Source of the DNA: an uncultured Paracoccaceae bacterium
GTDB lineage: Bacteria; Pseudomonadota; Alphaproteobacteria; Rhodobacterales; Rhodobacteraceae
Assembly: GCA_947499635.1 (NCBI GenBank)
Contig: CANMPD010000016.1
Location: 1 to 64,000 of the forward strand
Length of the DNA stretch: 64,000 nt
Direction: 5' to 3'
The notes beneath the pieces are model-generated. The model did no database searches. It was not told the DNA's origin and saw only the letters and a program-made list of their open reading frames with translations. The number at the start of each line of letters is the position of its first letter. Position 1 is the first letter of the stretch. A program made the translations under genes and the position numbers. Shown in pieces: positions 45,447-55,471 of the stretch.

Positions 45447-47687
45447 TCAGCTCGCCTGTTCGAGTGATGTGTCTACAGGTCGTACTGTTTTCGGAGAATG
45501 ATTCCGGATTTGATCAATAATCAATGCCTTTTTCAATGGCTTGGTCATGTATTTATCTATTCCAGCTGCGAGGATAGCATCGGAATCACCGTCCATTGCA
45601 TGTGCTGTCAGAGCGACAATAGGAACGTGGTTGCCCGTATCGGCTTCAATTCTGCGAATGTTACGTGCAGCCTCTTTTCCATCCATCTGCGGCATCGAAA
45701 TATCCATAAACATGAGGTCAGGTTTGAAGCTTTGGTACAGCTCCACAGCTTCAATACCATTATTTGCAAATCGTAGCTCGATATCGAGCTCTTTAGTCAT
45801 TTTCCGAAACACCAATTGATTGGTTTTATTGTCTTCGGCAGCTAAAATTCGCATTATACGAATATCACTTGATGGCGTCTCAACGTCTGCTTCAGTGGTT
45901 TCATCCTGTTGGGTCGCCTCCAGCACAGACGAATTTATTTCCGTATCTTGGGATCTATCACTCATATCTCCTATTGCCTTGATGCCGCTCAACAACAGGC
46001 TCAATGACAAAGGCTTTTGTAAGACGTAATTAAAAATATCCAGAACCGCAGGGTTATGGCTATCGGATGGATCTGACGACAACAGGAACAATGGGAGAGC
46101 CGGCCAGTCGTGCTTAATGCTGCGCGCAAGTTTAAGGCCGTCCATTTGGGGTAAATTACGATCCGTAATGACCAAGTCAATATTAGTCGACAGTTTCTCT
46201 AATGCCTCGGAACCACTGCTGGCAGACACCGTTTGCAAACCAATTCGTTGTAACTGGCGCTCAACGATCTCCCGATTGATCACCAAATCATCTACGACCA
46301 TGACGGTTCTCAAATGAGCGGGCAATTCAGGCTTCGCCATTTTACCATTTTCGGCTTCACTTAACGGAATACGGAAACCGAAACATGCTCCTTCGCCTAA
46401 CTGGCTTTCGACCCAAATCTCACCATCCATCATTTTAATCAAGCGCTCGGTAATCGCGAGACCAAGACCTGTCCCTTCGAATTTACGATTTCGCTCGTCT
46501 TCGACTTGATTAAATTCACCAAAGATATGTTGAATCTTCTCTTCGGGAATGCCGATGCCTGTATCTTCGATTGATACGTGGACATTAACGCTTTTCTCTT
46601 CGGGATGCGGGACGCCTGTCACACGTGCTTTTACATACCCTTTTTCAGTAAACTTGACAGCGTTACCAATTAAATTGGTCAAAACCTGCCGGATACGCCC
46701 TGGGTCACCCACAAATTTAGTCGGCATGAAGAGATCGTAATCAATTAAGAGATCAATCCCCTTATCGCGCGCGTTTGCCTGCAAAAGCATAACGACTTCA
46801 TGCATACATGTTTCTAGATCAAAGGGCTCGGGGTGTAGATCTAATTTCTCGGCTTCAATTTTAGAGTAATCTAAAACATCGTTTATGATAACAAGCAGGG
46901 CTTCGCCGGAATTTTTAATCGTATTCGCATATAAGCGTTGGTCTTCTGTCAGTTCCGTGTCGAACATCAATTCTGCCATACCGACAACTCCATTCATTGG
47001 AGTGCGAATTTCATGGCTCATATTTGCTAGGAACGCTGATTTTGCGCGGTTTGCGGCCTCGGCCTTCTCACGTGCGGTCCGCAGTTCCTCTTCGTAGTGA
47101 ACTGTCGAGGTAATATCCAAGGCCAAAGAGACCATGTCACCATCATGCCCACGTTGATCCATCAATTTCACATAGCGGTCGTTCCACAGGCGAATAACTG
47201 TAGGCTCTGGTCTGGCAGAGTGCCAACGATCAGACATCATTGAACGCCACGCCTTGGCGCTCATACCTTCGGTATCAATCAATCCTTCATCTGTAAGAAC
47301 CTGCAGAATACGAACGTAAGGGATCCCTGGAGCGACCTCTTCAACGCCTTCGAAAATATTCAAATACGCGGTGTTTGCGCCAATCAATTTCCCATTACTG
47401 TCGAAAAATGCAAATCCATCCTGAAATGCCTGAATAGAGTGCCAAAGGCGCCGCTCAGCAATCTCCATTTTTTCGTTAGCAGTATTGAGATCCGATTTAA
47501 CTTTTTCGTTTTCGTCACGCACCGTGGCAATGGTTGCTTGTGTCACACCAATGCGCTTGGTCAGCGCCAAGGCGTGCCGACCCAATTTGCGATTTGCCTC
47601 GCTTAATTCAGCTTGCTTGAGCTCTAACAGTCGTTCAGCTGCCAGACGTGCCCGTCTTTCTTGTGCCAACTTATCTGCCAGCGACAT
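45447..47687 (-). CDS. Soluble hybrid histidine kinase with two receivers
   Basis: A 746-residue protein without TM helices. An N-terminal coiled coil (about 1-80) is followed by a PAS domain (about 85-200, LWHSIQAFQDGFAFFDSNG), HisKA with FLANMSHEIRTPMNGVVGM, HATPase with NLIGNAVKFTEKG, DTGIGIPEEKI and GTGLGLAITERLI, a first receiver (VMVVDD to TDRNLPQMDG) and a second (AAEDN to MDISMPQMDG). Both receivers keep the phosphoacceptor Asp. No output domain is present; it may feed a diffusible Hpt protein. ATG 47687 has GGGAG 8 bases upstream. Its stop is 7 bases from that of yaaA. Confidence 0.92.
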   Translation of the reverse strand: MSLADKLAQERRARLAAERLLELKQAELSEANRKLGRHALALTKRIGVTQATIATVRDENEKVKSDLNTANEKMEIAERRLWHSIQAFQDGFAFFDSNGKLIGANTAYLNIFEGVEEVAPGIPYVRILQVLTDEGLIDTEGMSAKAWRSMMSDRWHSARPEPTVIRLWNDRYVKLMDQRGHDGDMVSLALDITSTVHYEEELRTAREKAEAANRAKSAFLANMSHEIRTPMNGVVGMAELMFDTELTEDQRLYANTIKNSGEALLVIINDVLDYSKIEAEKLDLHPEPFDLETCMHEVVMLLQANARDKGIDLLIDYDLFMPTKFVGDPGRIRQVLTNLIGNAVKFTEKGYVKARVTGVPHPEEKSVNVHVSIEDTGIGIPEEKIQHIFGEFNQVEDERNRKFEGTGLGLAITERLIKMMDGEIWVESQLGEGACFGFRIPLSEAENGKMAKPELPAHLRTVMVVDDLVINREIVERQLQRIGLQTVSASSGSEALEKLSTNIDLVITDRNLPQMDGLKLARSIKHDWPALPLFLLSSDPSDSHNPAVLDIFNYVLQKPLSLSLLLSGIKAIGDMSDRSQDTEINSSVLEATQQDETTEADVETPSSDIRIMRILAAEDNKTNQLVFRKMTKELDIELRFANNGIEAVELYQSFKPDLMFMDISMPQMDGKEAARNIRRIEADTGNHVPIVALTAHAMDGDSDAILAAGIDKYMTKPLKKALIIDQIRNHSPKTVRPVDTSLEQAS

Positions 47688-47835
47688 GCCGAGAACTCCC
47701 AAAGTGCTTAGATCCGTAAATTTCAGCCAATCTGGCAGAAATTAGTTAATCAGGACTTTAGTCGTATCCGTTTTTTGTCGTCTCTCAGATATATCTAAAA
47801 CTTAGACAAACCAATGAATTAAGTTAAAAACGTAT

Positions 47836-49893
47836 CTATCTCCCTTCACGTAACCAAGCCAATACCAGAAAGCTTGACGACAACAGAAGAAATAGCCACA
47901 TCGGAAAAAGAGGGCTACGAGATACAGAGAGTGTCTCCTGAGCTGAGCGCTGATATAACCCAATCCAGTTATCTCCTGCAGCAGGTCGTCCCTCACGAAC
48001 ATTGCGTAGCTTAGGGGTTCCTTCGCTTAAACGTAGGCTTCCTCCTTTTTGAACCGCAACAATCGGTCGAACAATTTCGTCAGTGGCCAAAACAGATTTA
48101 AATTCCTGCGGAGATCGCGGACCAAGCCCAATTACTGCGGACCTGTCACCTTCGGACAAACGGTATAATCCAAGCATCGGTCCGTCAAAGCGCCCTTCCC
48201 AAACACCTGCTGCAGTAGGTTCAAGGTCTAAAAGTATTTCTTGGCCATCTGGATATGTAACAGTCACCTGTCCGATATCTTGCCCTAAGCTGCGACGTTG
48301 TACGCGGATCGTTTGCCCTGTTGCCTCAGCTGAAAGCATATCCTCTTCGAGATCTGGTTCTTTCATCATCCAATGAGATAAGCGCCGTAAAAGCTCCATT
48401 TGCGGACCGCCACCTTCGTAACCACGTGCCCAAAGCCACGCATTATCCGACGCCAGCAGCGCCACGCGCCCCTCTCCGACACGATCCAACATCAATAATG
48501 GGCGATCATCGACTCCTGTCATCAAAATATCTCCCTCCAAGGGAATTACTTCGACCTGTCGTAACCAACGCCCCCAGTCCGCTGTTTCCGTCAGATCAGC
48601 AGTAACAGGGTGCTTCTCTCCTATCTCTGAAATTGTCGGACGGTATGCCTGCTCGACCACCCGCGCAGAGGGTCGTGCCGGCAAGATTTCAGCCAAAGGC
48701 GTTCTGTAAATGCTAGCAGCAGTGGCAAAATCGGGCCCGGCCGCCACCAATACCGCGCCTCCCCCTCTGACATAATTTGCAACATTATCCAGATAAAGCG
48801 AAGGCAGTATCCCGCGCCGTTTATATCGATCAAAAATGATTAGATCAAAGTCTTGAATTTTCTCCATAAACAGCTCGCGCGAGGGAAACGCGATGAGTGA
48901 CAACTCATCCACCGGGACACCGTCTTGCTTCTCGGGTGGGCGCAGAATGGTAAAGTGAACTAAATCGACAGAACTATCTGACTTCAACAGGTTACGCCAT
49001 GTACGCCCGCCGGGATGAGGCTCTCCCGACACGAGTAACACACGTAGACGGTCTCTGACTCCGTTCATCTGAATCAGAACTTTGTTGTTTCTCGTAGTAA
49101 GTTCTCCATCCGCCTCTGGTGTCGAGAATTCAATCACATTGCGCCCACCATGGGTCAACGTCAAAGGCAGCTCAAAATCCCGACCAACGGGAATGTTAAA
49201 TCTCTGCGGATCATCGCCATCAATCGCAATTTCCAAATCGGCAAATACTGGATCTTGTCGATCCGGACCATCATCCTCAATCCGTAAAGACAGGGTGACA
49301 GGTTCTCCTATAATCGCAAAACTTGGCGCATTGCGGATAATGAGTTTACGGTCCCAGTCTTGAGGCTCCCCAGTCAATAACACATGGAAAGGGGCCGGGA
49401 AATTCGGCGTCTGCTCGCTATCGTGGATCTGCCCATCGGTTAATGCGATCACCCCTGCGACACGTGCCAGTGGTTCGTCTGACAATGCATCACGTATCGC
49501 AGACATCAATTGCGTGCCTCCGTTATCGTCATGATCCCCGACAGAAATCCAACGAACGTCTGTATTCCTGCGTGCCAGTAACGCAGCCTCGAGCGCTTTG
49601 TGGGCTTCCAGAACTTGGTCAGGTCGCTGCCCCAGACGATTGCTTGCTGTCTTATCCTCTACCACAAGCACAATATCGTCCAACGTCACCTGATCCGCTT
49701 CTTGGAAAACAGGACCAGTGAGTGTCACCAGCAAACACACCATAGCCAATGCACGAAAGATCCAACCACTCAAGCCGCGCCACACCGCAACGATCACAAC
49801 ACCAGCGGTTAAAGCCGCAAGGCCGATTAAAAATGGCAGCGGCACCAATGGGTCAAATAGGATATTTTGTGTCATTTGTGTCATTTGTGTCAT
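47836..49893 (-). CDS. Membrane protein with glutamine-amidotransferase-like domain, MoxR cluster
   Basis: A 685-residue protein with two TM helices near the N-terminus (about 18-36 and 42-62), a vWA-like region (VLVVEDKTASNR and GVIALTDGQIHD), a central beta-rich stretch, and a class-I-GATase-like fold (VLLVSGEPHPGGRTWRN, DLIIFDRYKRRGIL, RGGGAVLVAAGPDF) near 270-390 but without a catalytic Cys; the last residues include a TM helix. Family members follow DUF4159 genes in Rhodobacterales. The start has three in-frame ATGs in a 9-bp repeat; ATG 49893 has AGGAG 6 bases upstream. It lies 9 bases downstream of the DUF4159 stop. Confidence 0.78.
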   Translation of the reverse strand: MTQMTQMTQNILFDPLVPLPFLIGLAALTAGVVIVAVWRGLSGWIFRALAMVCLLVTLTGPVFQEADQVTLDDIVLVVEDKTASNRLGQRPDQVLEAHKALEAALLARRNTDVRWISVGDHDDNGGTQLMSAIRDALSDEPLARVAGVIALTDGQIHDSEQTPNFPAPFHVLLTGEPQDWDRKLIIRNAPSFAIIGEPVTLSLRIEDDGPDRQDPVFADLEIAIDGDDPQRFNIPVGRDFELPLTLTHGGRNVIEFSTPEADGELTTRNNKVLIQMNGVRDRLRVLLVSGEPHPGGRTWRNLLKSDSSVDLVHFTILRPPEKQDGVPVDELSLIAFPSRELFMEKIQDFDLIIFDRYKRRGILPSLYLDNVANYVRGGGAVLVAAGPDFATAASIYRTPLAEILPARPSARVVEQAYRPTISEIGEKHPVTADLTETADWGRWLRQVEVIPLEGDILMTGVDDRPLLMLDRVGEGRVALLASDNAWLWARGYEGGGPQMELLRRLSHWMMKEPDLEEDMLSAEATGQTIRVQRRSLGQDIGQVTVTYPDGQEILLDLEPTAAGVWEGRFDGPMLGLYRLSEGDRSAVIGLGPRSPQEFKSVLATDEIVRPIVAVQKGGSLRLSEGTPKLRNVREGRPAAGDNWIGLYQRSAQETLSVSRSPLFPMWLFLLLSSSFLVLAWLREGR

Positions 49894-49899
49894 TTGTGG
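49866..49899. repeat. 9-bp tandem repeat at a start codon
   Basis: The unit TTTGTGTCA occurs three times in full (49866-49892), followed by a partial fourth copy (TTTGTGG, 49893-49899). On the minus strand this reads ATGACACAA three times, giving three successive Met-Thr-Gln at the N-terminus of the membrane protein. Gain or loss of a unit changes length by three residues, not frame. Confidence 0.9.
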
Positions 49900-49902
49900 C
49901 TC

Positions 49903-52716
49903 CTATTGACCCAACCGATCTAAAAGTGCGGGGATATGCACCTGATCAGATTTATAGTTCCCTGTGAGGACATGCATAATAAGGTTCACACCAAAACGGC
50001 GTGCTAACTCGCGCTGGCGTTCCCCCGTATAACCTCGACCTACGGGATATATTGACCGGCCTTGATCATCGACAGCCCAGGCTGCGGCCCAATCATTTCC
50101 ACCGATCACAACAGGTGACACGCCATCATTTAGGTTGCGAAATGGAACACCGTCGACTTGGCCATCGTTATTTGGTGCGGCTTCGACCCACACGGGGCCA
50201 CGTGCATAACGTCCTGGAAAATCTTGTAAGAGATAAAAGGCCCGGGTCAACACATGGTCCTGTGGCACCTGTTCCAAAGGCGGGATACTCAAAGGCAAAG
50301 CTAATTGCTGCAGGCGCCGTGACGTGGACGAGTTCTGGCCAGCATTGACTAAATCAGCATCTCGCGTGTCGAACAAAATCATGCCGCCATTGCGCAGGTA
50401 CGTATTTAGCCGTTCATAGGCCGCCGACGATGGGATCGTTTGTGTCGTCGTTACCGGCCAATACAACATTGGGAAAAATGCCAATTCGTCCCGTTCTAGA
50501 TCCACTCCATAGGGTTCACCCGCTTCAACAGATGTTCGAAAATGCAAAATATCGCTTAGTCCACTCAACCCTGCATGAGCCGTACGATCCACATCTGAGT
50601 TCCCGGTCAGAACATGTGCTAATCGCATCTGTGACGCAATTTCAGCAATCGAATCCGCATTTGGGCTAGGCGCCTGCGTCTGCGCAGACAGCGGATCTGC
50701 GCCAAGCCCTAAACCAACCAGTACACACAGAAACCCGATACCGCCCAAAGACTGCGTTTTCCCTGACCTTTTGCTGCCAAGTCCTGATAGAAAAATAGTC
50801 GCGATAATATCAATCATTAAGGCCACGAGCGCCACACTCAGAAGAGATCCCATCATCGGACGCTCTTGTGCGTCTTGATAGCCTTGCACCGCAACAGTTG
50901 CGGGCCAATTCACGGGTTCAAGGACAGAGGCCTCAGTTAGGATATTCCGTGCAAAACTGCGATTATCACTGAGATACAAACCAGCTCGCAGATCAGGACC
51001 TGTTACACCCGAGACCAAATCTACGCCGTCTATTCCCGGCAAAATTCCAGCGTCACTCAAACGCCCAAACCCGTCCAGCACCTGTACAGGCTGCCAAATC
51101 GTCCCCGCCAAATCTTGTTCTTGACGCACTGCCGTTGACGAAGAAACGGCAAGACGGTCTAGCATATCAACAAACAATCCCGATAATGGCAAACTGCTCC
51201 ATTCTGCATTAGCCGTTACATGAAACAAGATAACCTGCCCCTGCCCTAACCGTTTGCGCGTCACCAATGGTGTGCCATCGGCCAACTCCGCAATCACGCG
51301 CGAAGCCAGTTCTGGATCAGGCTGCGCCATAACTTGCGATGAAACCGTTACATCCTCGGGGATAGACAGTTTATAAAACGGTGAGGTCTCGGCAAAAGGT
51401 GCCAGATGTTTAGGTGCGCCCCAACTCATTGCGCCACCAACATTGCGCCCCCCTGCCCGTAGGCGAATAGGCATCAAAGGTTCAATTTGATTACGCGCGG
51501 TATCCGCAGCAGCAAGACGCGCTCCGGCAAAGCGTAATAACAATCCGCCTTCTTGTACCCATGCCTGCAGTTCCACGGCCTGTGTCGGCGTGAATTGTGC
51601 AACATCGGCCAGAATAACCACATCAGGATTTGCCGGCAGAATATCGGCAAGCCCTCCCGTCAGAAGATCTGCATTTGGCGCGAGTGCACGCTCCAAGTAA
51701 TGCAGAGGCGACAAAAGTGCCAATCCTTCATTCCCTGCATCGGGCGCAATCAATGCTACTTTTCGACGACGCAAACGATCGTCACTAAGTGCAATCGCAC
51801 CTGCAGATCGAACACCAGAAATCACAAATCGATTAACGCGGGCGCGCAACTCGGACGGAAGCACAAGCGGAACATTTATAGTATGTTCAGAGGCCGGGAA
51901 CGTGTTCTCGACACTGGCCATGATCTGTTCTTGCCCCGTCGGTGCAAGGCCCAGCGCCTGCAAAGTTAAAGGTTGTTCGACGCCAGTATCGCTGCGCTGC
52001 ACGGTTAAAATGATACGGCCATCCTCAAAGCGGGGCGGCTGCTGGGCTAATACTGCTTGCCCAAGTTCTAAAACTTCTAAGTTACCTTTCCCCGCGAGAA
52101 CCTCAATTAGCTCAGATCGCGTTGTTTCGGCAGCATCGTATGTAATCCCATCGCTGATCCACAGACTATCAAAGGCAAAATCTGTCTCTCGAGCCATCTT
52201 TACCGATGCCTTCAATAGATCGGTATCAGGCTGCCATGGGACAGGTGCTACTCCTGACACCAGCGGTAAAATATCCTGCGCAGGCTGAAATTGCAGTGCT
52301 GCTGGTGCTGTAAGCTGAAGCAGTGCAACAGGCCGTCCAATCAAGCTTGCCTCTTGTACCGCGGCTTCCATTTGCGTTCTTGTTACATCCCAGCTGGCAG
52401 CTCCTGCCCAACTGGCATCAGACACAATAAGCAAGGGGCGTTGACTGTCGATGCGCGTAGTTGGATTTAAAATTGGACCAGAAAATCCAATAATGACCGC
52501 CGCCACCGCAAACAATCGCAAAGCAAGTAACCACCATGGCGTACGATCAACAATCTGCTCTTGATCTCGAAGGCCCAACAGCAATGTAATCGCGGGGAAC
52601 ACCTGCCGTTTCGCCGCTGGTGGTACAGCGCGTAACAACATCCATAAAATGGGTAATCCCAGTAGAGCTAACAAAAGCCATGGGGAGAGAAAACCGATAC
52701 CAAACAACGCAGTCAT
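49903..52716 (-). CDS. BatA-N/DUF4159 domain membrane protein, MoxR cluster
   Basis: A 937-residue protein. The N-terminus has a BatA-type (aerotolerance regulator N-terminal) region, GFLSPWLLLALLGLPILWMLL, and a second helix near 55-77; a vWA-like segment follows, TM helices lie near 645-690, and a C-terminal DUF4159 domain of about 220 residues includes LRNGGMILFDTRDAD and DFPGRYARGPVWVE. The ATG at 52716 overlaps the DUF58 stop as ATGA. It presumably acts with MoxR and DUF58 protein at the membrane. Function unknown. Confidence 0.85.
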   Translation of the reverse strand: MTALFGIGFLSPWLLLALLGLPILWMLLRAVPPAAKRQVFPAITLLLGLRDQEQIVDRTPWWLLALRLFAVAAVIIGFSGPILNPTTRIDSQRPLLIVSDASWAGAASWDVTRTQMEAAVQEASLIGRPVALLQLTAPAALQFQPAQDILPLVSGVAPVPWQPDTDLLKASVKMARETDFAFDSLWISDGITYDAAETTRSELIEVLAGKGNLEVLELGQAVLAQQPPRFEDGRIILTVQRSDTGVEQPLTLQALGLAPTGQEQIMASVENTFPASEHTINVPLVLPSELRARVNRFVISGVRSAGAIALSDDRLRRRKVALIAPDAGNEGLALLSPLHYLERALAPNADLLTGGLADILPANPDVVILADVAQFTPTQAVELQAWVQEGGLLLRFAGARLAAADTARNQIEPLMPIRLRAGGRNVGGAMSWGAPKHLAPFAETSPFYKLSIPEDVTVSSQVMAQPDPELASRVIAELADGTPLVTRKRLGQGQVILFHVTANAEWSSLPLSGLFVDMLDRLAVSSSTAVRQEQDLAGTIWQPVQVLDGFGRLSDAGILPGIDGVDLVSGVTGPDLRAGLYLSDNRSFARNILTEASVLEPVNWPATVAVQGYQDAQERPMMGSLLSVALVALMIDIIATIFLSGLGSKRSGKTQSLGGIGFLCVLVGLGLGADPLSAQTQAPSPNADSIAEIASQMRLAHVLTGNSDVDRTAHAGLSGLSDILHFRTSVEAGEPYGVDLERDELAFFPMLYWPVTTTQTIPSSAAYERLNTYLRNGGMILFDTRDADLVNAGQNSSTSRRLQQLALPLSIPPLEQVPQDHVLTRAFYLLQDFPGRYARGPVWVEAAPNNDGQVDGVPFRNLNDGVSPVVIGGNDWAAAWAVDDQGRSIYPVGRGYTGERQRELARRFGVNLIMHVLTGNYKSDQVHIPALLDRLGQ

Positions 52717-53621
52717 GATTTCCGCTCCAATGCATGATAGAGCCACATCAACCCAGCCTGTGCGCTTTGGTCGGTGTGGTGCACACCAAAATACCAACCC
52801 GCCAGACGACACAAATGTGCTAACTTATCGCGACGTTCCTGTAAGCGTTCAATATAACGGTCCCGCAGGTGTGACGCTTTGAGTGTCTCAAATGAAAGCC
52901 CTCGCGTAACACTTTCAAATCGCGTCCGCCCCGCAAAAGGAAACGCTTCTTCGCTAGGGTCTAGAACCTGTAGCACAACACCAGACACGCCACGATCTGC
53001 CGCCTTGCTCAAGGCGGTTTCCAATTCATCCATTGGTCCCAAAAAATCCGAGACAAACACAGCGCGGGCATGCGGGATTAACGCGCGGTGTTCGGGAGGC
53101 GCATAATCCGCCTCATCCGGTTTCCCCCAGGCCTCAGCCATACGTAAAATTTGCATGCCGCCACGTCGGGGCGGAAGAGACCCTCCCGTCAAACCAACTT
53201 TCTCGCCCGCCTGAACCATCAGCACTGCAGCTGCGAGGGCCAATAGTCTGGCGCGTTCGATTTTAGGTGGCACAGACTCTTGTGATGCAAATCGCATTGA
53301 AGCGCCTTGATCCGCCCAGAAATGAACCGTCTGTGCGATCTGCCATTCCTTTTCGCGGACAAATTGCTGATCGCCTTTTGCTGACCGGCGATGATCAATC
53401 ATACGGCGGCTATCCCCTGCCTGCACCGGACGATATTGCCAGAATTCATCCCCGACACCCGAACGCCTGCGCCCGTGATCGCCGACAAGCATAGAACTGG
53501 CCAGATGTTCAGCTTGCACCAGAAGCGGCGGCAAGGCGCTTGCTTCAGCTTCCGCACGCAACCGGAACTGTCCTGCCTGCCCTTGCTCGGCTGCCCGGCG
53601 AGACGTGGGGGCCAAGCTCAT
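52713..53621 (-). CDS. DUF58 domain protein, MoxR cluster
   Basis: A 302-residue protein with the DUF58 signature around HGRRRSGVGDEFWQYRPVQAGDSRRMIDHRRSAKGD near residues 49-84. The usual IDWR is IDHR here. The later part is vWA-like. Such proteins are encoded next to MoxR ATPases and are thought to be their clients or adaptors. Start and stop overlap its neighbours by 4 bases each (ATGA), so moxR, DUF58 and DUF4159 genes are translated as a unit. Confidence 0.9.
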   Translation of the reverse strand: MSLAPTSRRAAEQGQAGQFRLRAEAEASALPPLLVQAEHLASSMLVGDHGRRRSGVGDEFWQYRPVQAGDSRRMIDHRRSAKGDQQFVREKEWQIAQTVHFWADQGASMRFASQESVPPKIERARLLALAAAVLMVQAGEKVGLTGGSLPPRRGGMQILRMAEAWGKPDEADYAPPEHRALIPHARAVFVSDFLGPMDELETALSKAADRGVSGVVLQVLDPSEEAFPFAGRTRFESVTRGLSFETLKASHLRDRYIERLQERRDKLAHLCRLAGWYFGVHHTDQSAQAGLMWLYHALERKS

Positions 53622-54625
53622 GCAGCAGCCCCGCCATTGATCATGCCTTGCGCTGTCGCAGCAATCAAATCCGCAAGACTTTCTCCGCGCGCACGCGCCG
53701 CAAAGGTCAACTGCATCCTGTGAATCAAAACCGGGTGCGCCATTTCAAGGACATCTTGGATATCTGGGGCTAAACGCCCCTGTAAAAGCGCTCGTGCACG
53801 AACAGCCAGCATCAACGCCTGTGCTGCTCGTGGACCTGGGCCCCACGCGACAGTTTGTGCCACACGATCAGAAACCCCCGCCTCGTCCGGGCGAAAGGCG
53901 CGCACGAGATCCAAAATCGCCTCAACAACACTGTCCCCAACGGGCATACGTCGCAATAGTGTCTGCGCGTTAATCAGATCTTGAGCACTGAACACTTGAT
54001 GCACATCATCTTCATGCACGCCAGTCGTTGCCAATAAAATTGCCCGTTCTGTATTACGATCAGGGTAGCTGACATCAATTTGGAACAAAAACCGGTCAAG
54101 CTGCGCCTCGGGCAAGGGGTATGTCCCCTCTTGTTCAACTGGGTTTTGTGTCGCCAATACGTGAAAAGGCGGATCCAAAGTGTGCGTTTGTCCCGCAACC
54201 GTAACTTCGCGCTCTTGCATCGCTTGCAACAGCGCAGATTGAGTGCGTGGACTGGCCCGGTTGATTTCGTCAGCCATCAACAGCTGGCAAAAAATCGGAC
54301 CGCCTACAAATCGAAACATACGACTACCGTCGTTTGCAGTTTCTAAAATCTCGGACCCTAAAATATCGGCGGGCATCAAATCTGGTGTAAATTGAACTCG
54401 ATTGCCTTTTAACCCCATCACCGTGGACAGCGCCTCAACGAGACGTGTTTTACCCAAACCAGGCAAACCGACCAACAAACCGTGCCCTCCACATAGTAGT
54501 GTCGACAAGGTTAAATCAACCACACGCTCTTGACCGATAAAACGACGGGTGATGGATGCTCTCGCCTCTTTTAGCTTGGCCTCCAATGCGTCGATTTCAG
54601 ACAGGAGATCTTCGGCGTCAGACAT
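53618..54625 (-). CDS. moxR: MoxR-family AAA+ ATPase
   Basis: A 335-residue MoxR ATPase. Walker A GLPGLGKT is near 57-64, Walker B LLMADEINRASPRTQSALL near 113-131, and sensor 1 ATQNPVEQEGTYPLPEAQLDRF near 160-181. MoxR proteins are chaperones activating vWA-containing partners. It begins the operon; GGAAAGGAAG precedes the ATG. The DUF1285 gene is divergent, 52 bases away. Confidence 0.94.
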   Translation of the reverse strand: MSDAEDLLSEIDALEAKLKEARASITRRFIGQERVVDLTLSTLLCGGHGLLVGLPGLGKTRLVEALSTVMGLKGNRVQFTPDLMPADILGSEILETANDGSRMFRFVGGPIFCQLLMADEINRASPRTQSALLQAMQEREVTVAGQTHTLDPPFHVLATQNPVEQEGTYPLPEAQLDRFLFQIDVSYPDRNTERAILLATTGVHEDDVHQVFSAQDLINAQTLLRRMPVGDSVVEAILDLVRAFRPDEAGVSDRVAQTVAWGPGPRAAQALMLAVRARALLQGRLAPDIQDVLEMAHPVLIHRMQLTFAARARGESLADLIAATAQGMINGGAAA

Positions 54626-54677
54626 GGTCTTCCTTTCCTGTGATGTTTATATTCCCACTGTATCGCTTCGACAGGGA

Positions 54678-55265
54678 ATGGCAAAAGCTATGAATGGACA
54701 AAAAACCGTGACTCCCAGTGCAGACGCGCTTGCCAATGCTGCAAAAACAGCTGGTAAAAGCGGATTACCTCCTGTGCATTTGTGGAATCCGGCGTATTGT
54801 GGTGATCTAGACATACGTATTGCACGCGATGGAACCTGGTTTTATCTTGGCACCCCCATTGGTCGCTTTGAGCTCGTGAAGTTATTTTCATCGATTCTCA
54901 AAATCGAAGACGGCAAGTACTTTCTGGTCACTCCTGCCGAAAAAGTAGGCATTCAAGTAGACGACGCGCCTTTTGTCGCTGTTGATTTCCATATTAGTGG
55001 CAAAGATGAGGCTCAAACGCTCGAATTTGAAACCCACGTTGGAGATCGCGTCGTGGCCCGCGCTGAGACTCCAATACGTGTCACCTTAGATGATACTGGA
55101 GAGCCCTCGCCTTACATTATGATACGCGCAGGCCTTGAAGCACTTATTGATCGTAAAAGCTTTTACCGCCTCGTGGACTTGGGCGTTCATCAAGATGGAT
55201 GGTTTGGCGTGTGGTCTGACGGTGTGTTTTTTCCAATTATCGCATCCAACGCTCTAGAAACATAA
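54678..55265 (+). CDS. DUF1285 family protein
   Basis: A 195-residue protein of the DUF1285 family. The conserved core is PPVHLWNPAYCGDLDIRIARDGTWFYLGTPIGR near 33-65, then LVTPAEKVGI and PYIMIRAGLEALIDRKSFYRLVDLGV. It is a beta-rich soluble protein of unknown function that regularly lies opposite moxR in this group. ATG 54678 is used; an ATG at 54690 is also possible. The upstream open frame to 54549 overlaps moxR and is not used. Confidence 0.88.
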   Translation: MAKAMNGQKTVTPSADALANAAKTAGKSGLPPVHLWNPAYCGDLDIRIARDGTWFYLGTPIGRFELVKLFSSILKIEDGKYFLVTPAEKVGIQVDDAPFVAVDFHISGKDEAQTLEFETHVGDRVVARAETPIRVTLDDTGEPSPYIMIRAGLEALIDRKSFYRLVDLGVHQDGWFGVWSDGVFFPIIASNALET

Positions 55266-55471
55266 AAATCCCGCCTGTTTCAACGGCAACAATAAACTCA
55301 ACCCTAACGCGAATGCATCATTTTACGGTGAACGCGTCATTACGGCTTGTGTCCGAAGGCCTGCTTAGATCACATAGTAAAAAGCTTTCACCTGGCAGTG
55401 ATAGACAACGGTCTAAAGCCGGTTGATATACGGCCTAAGTGCTATTTGAATTTTATGTTTGGGGGAAACAT

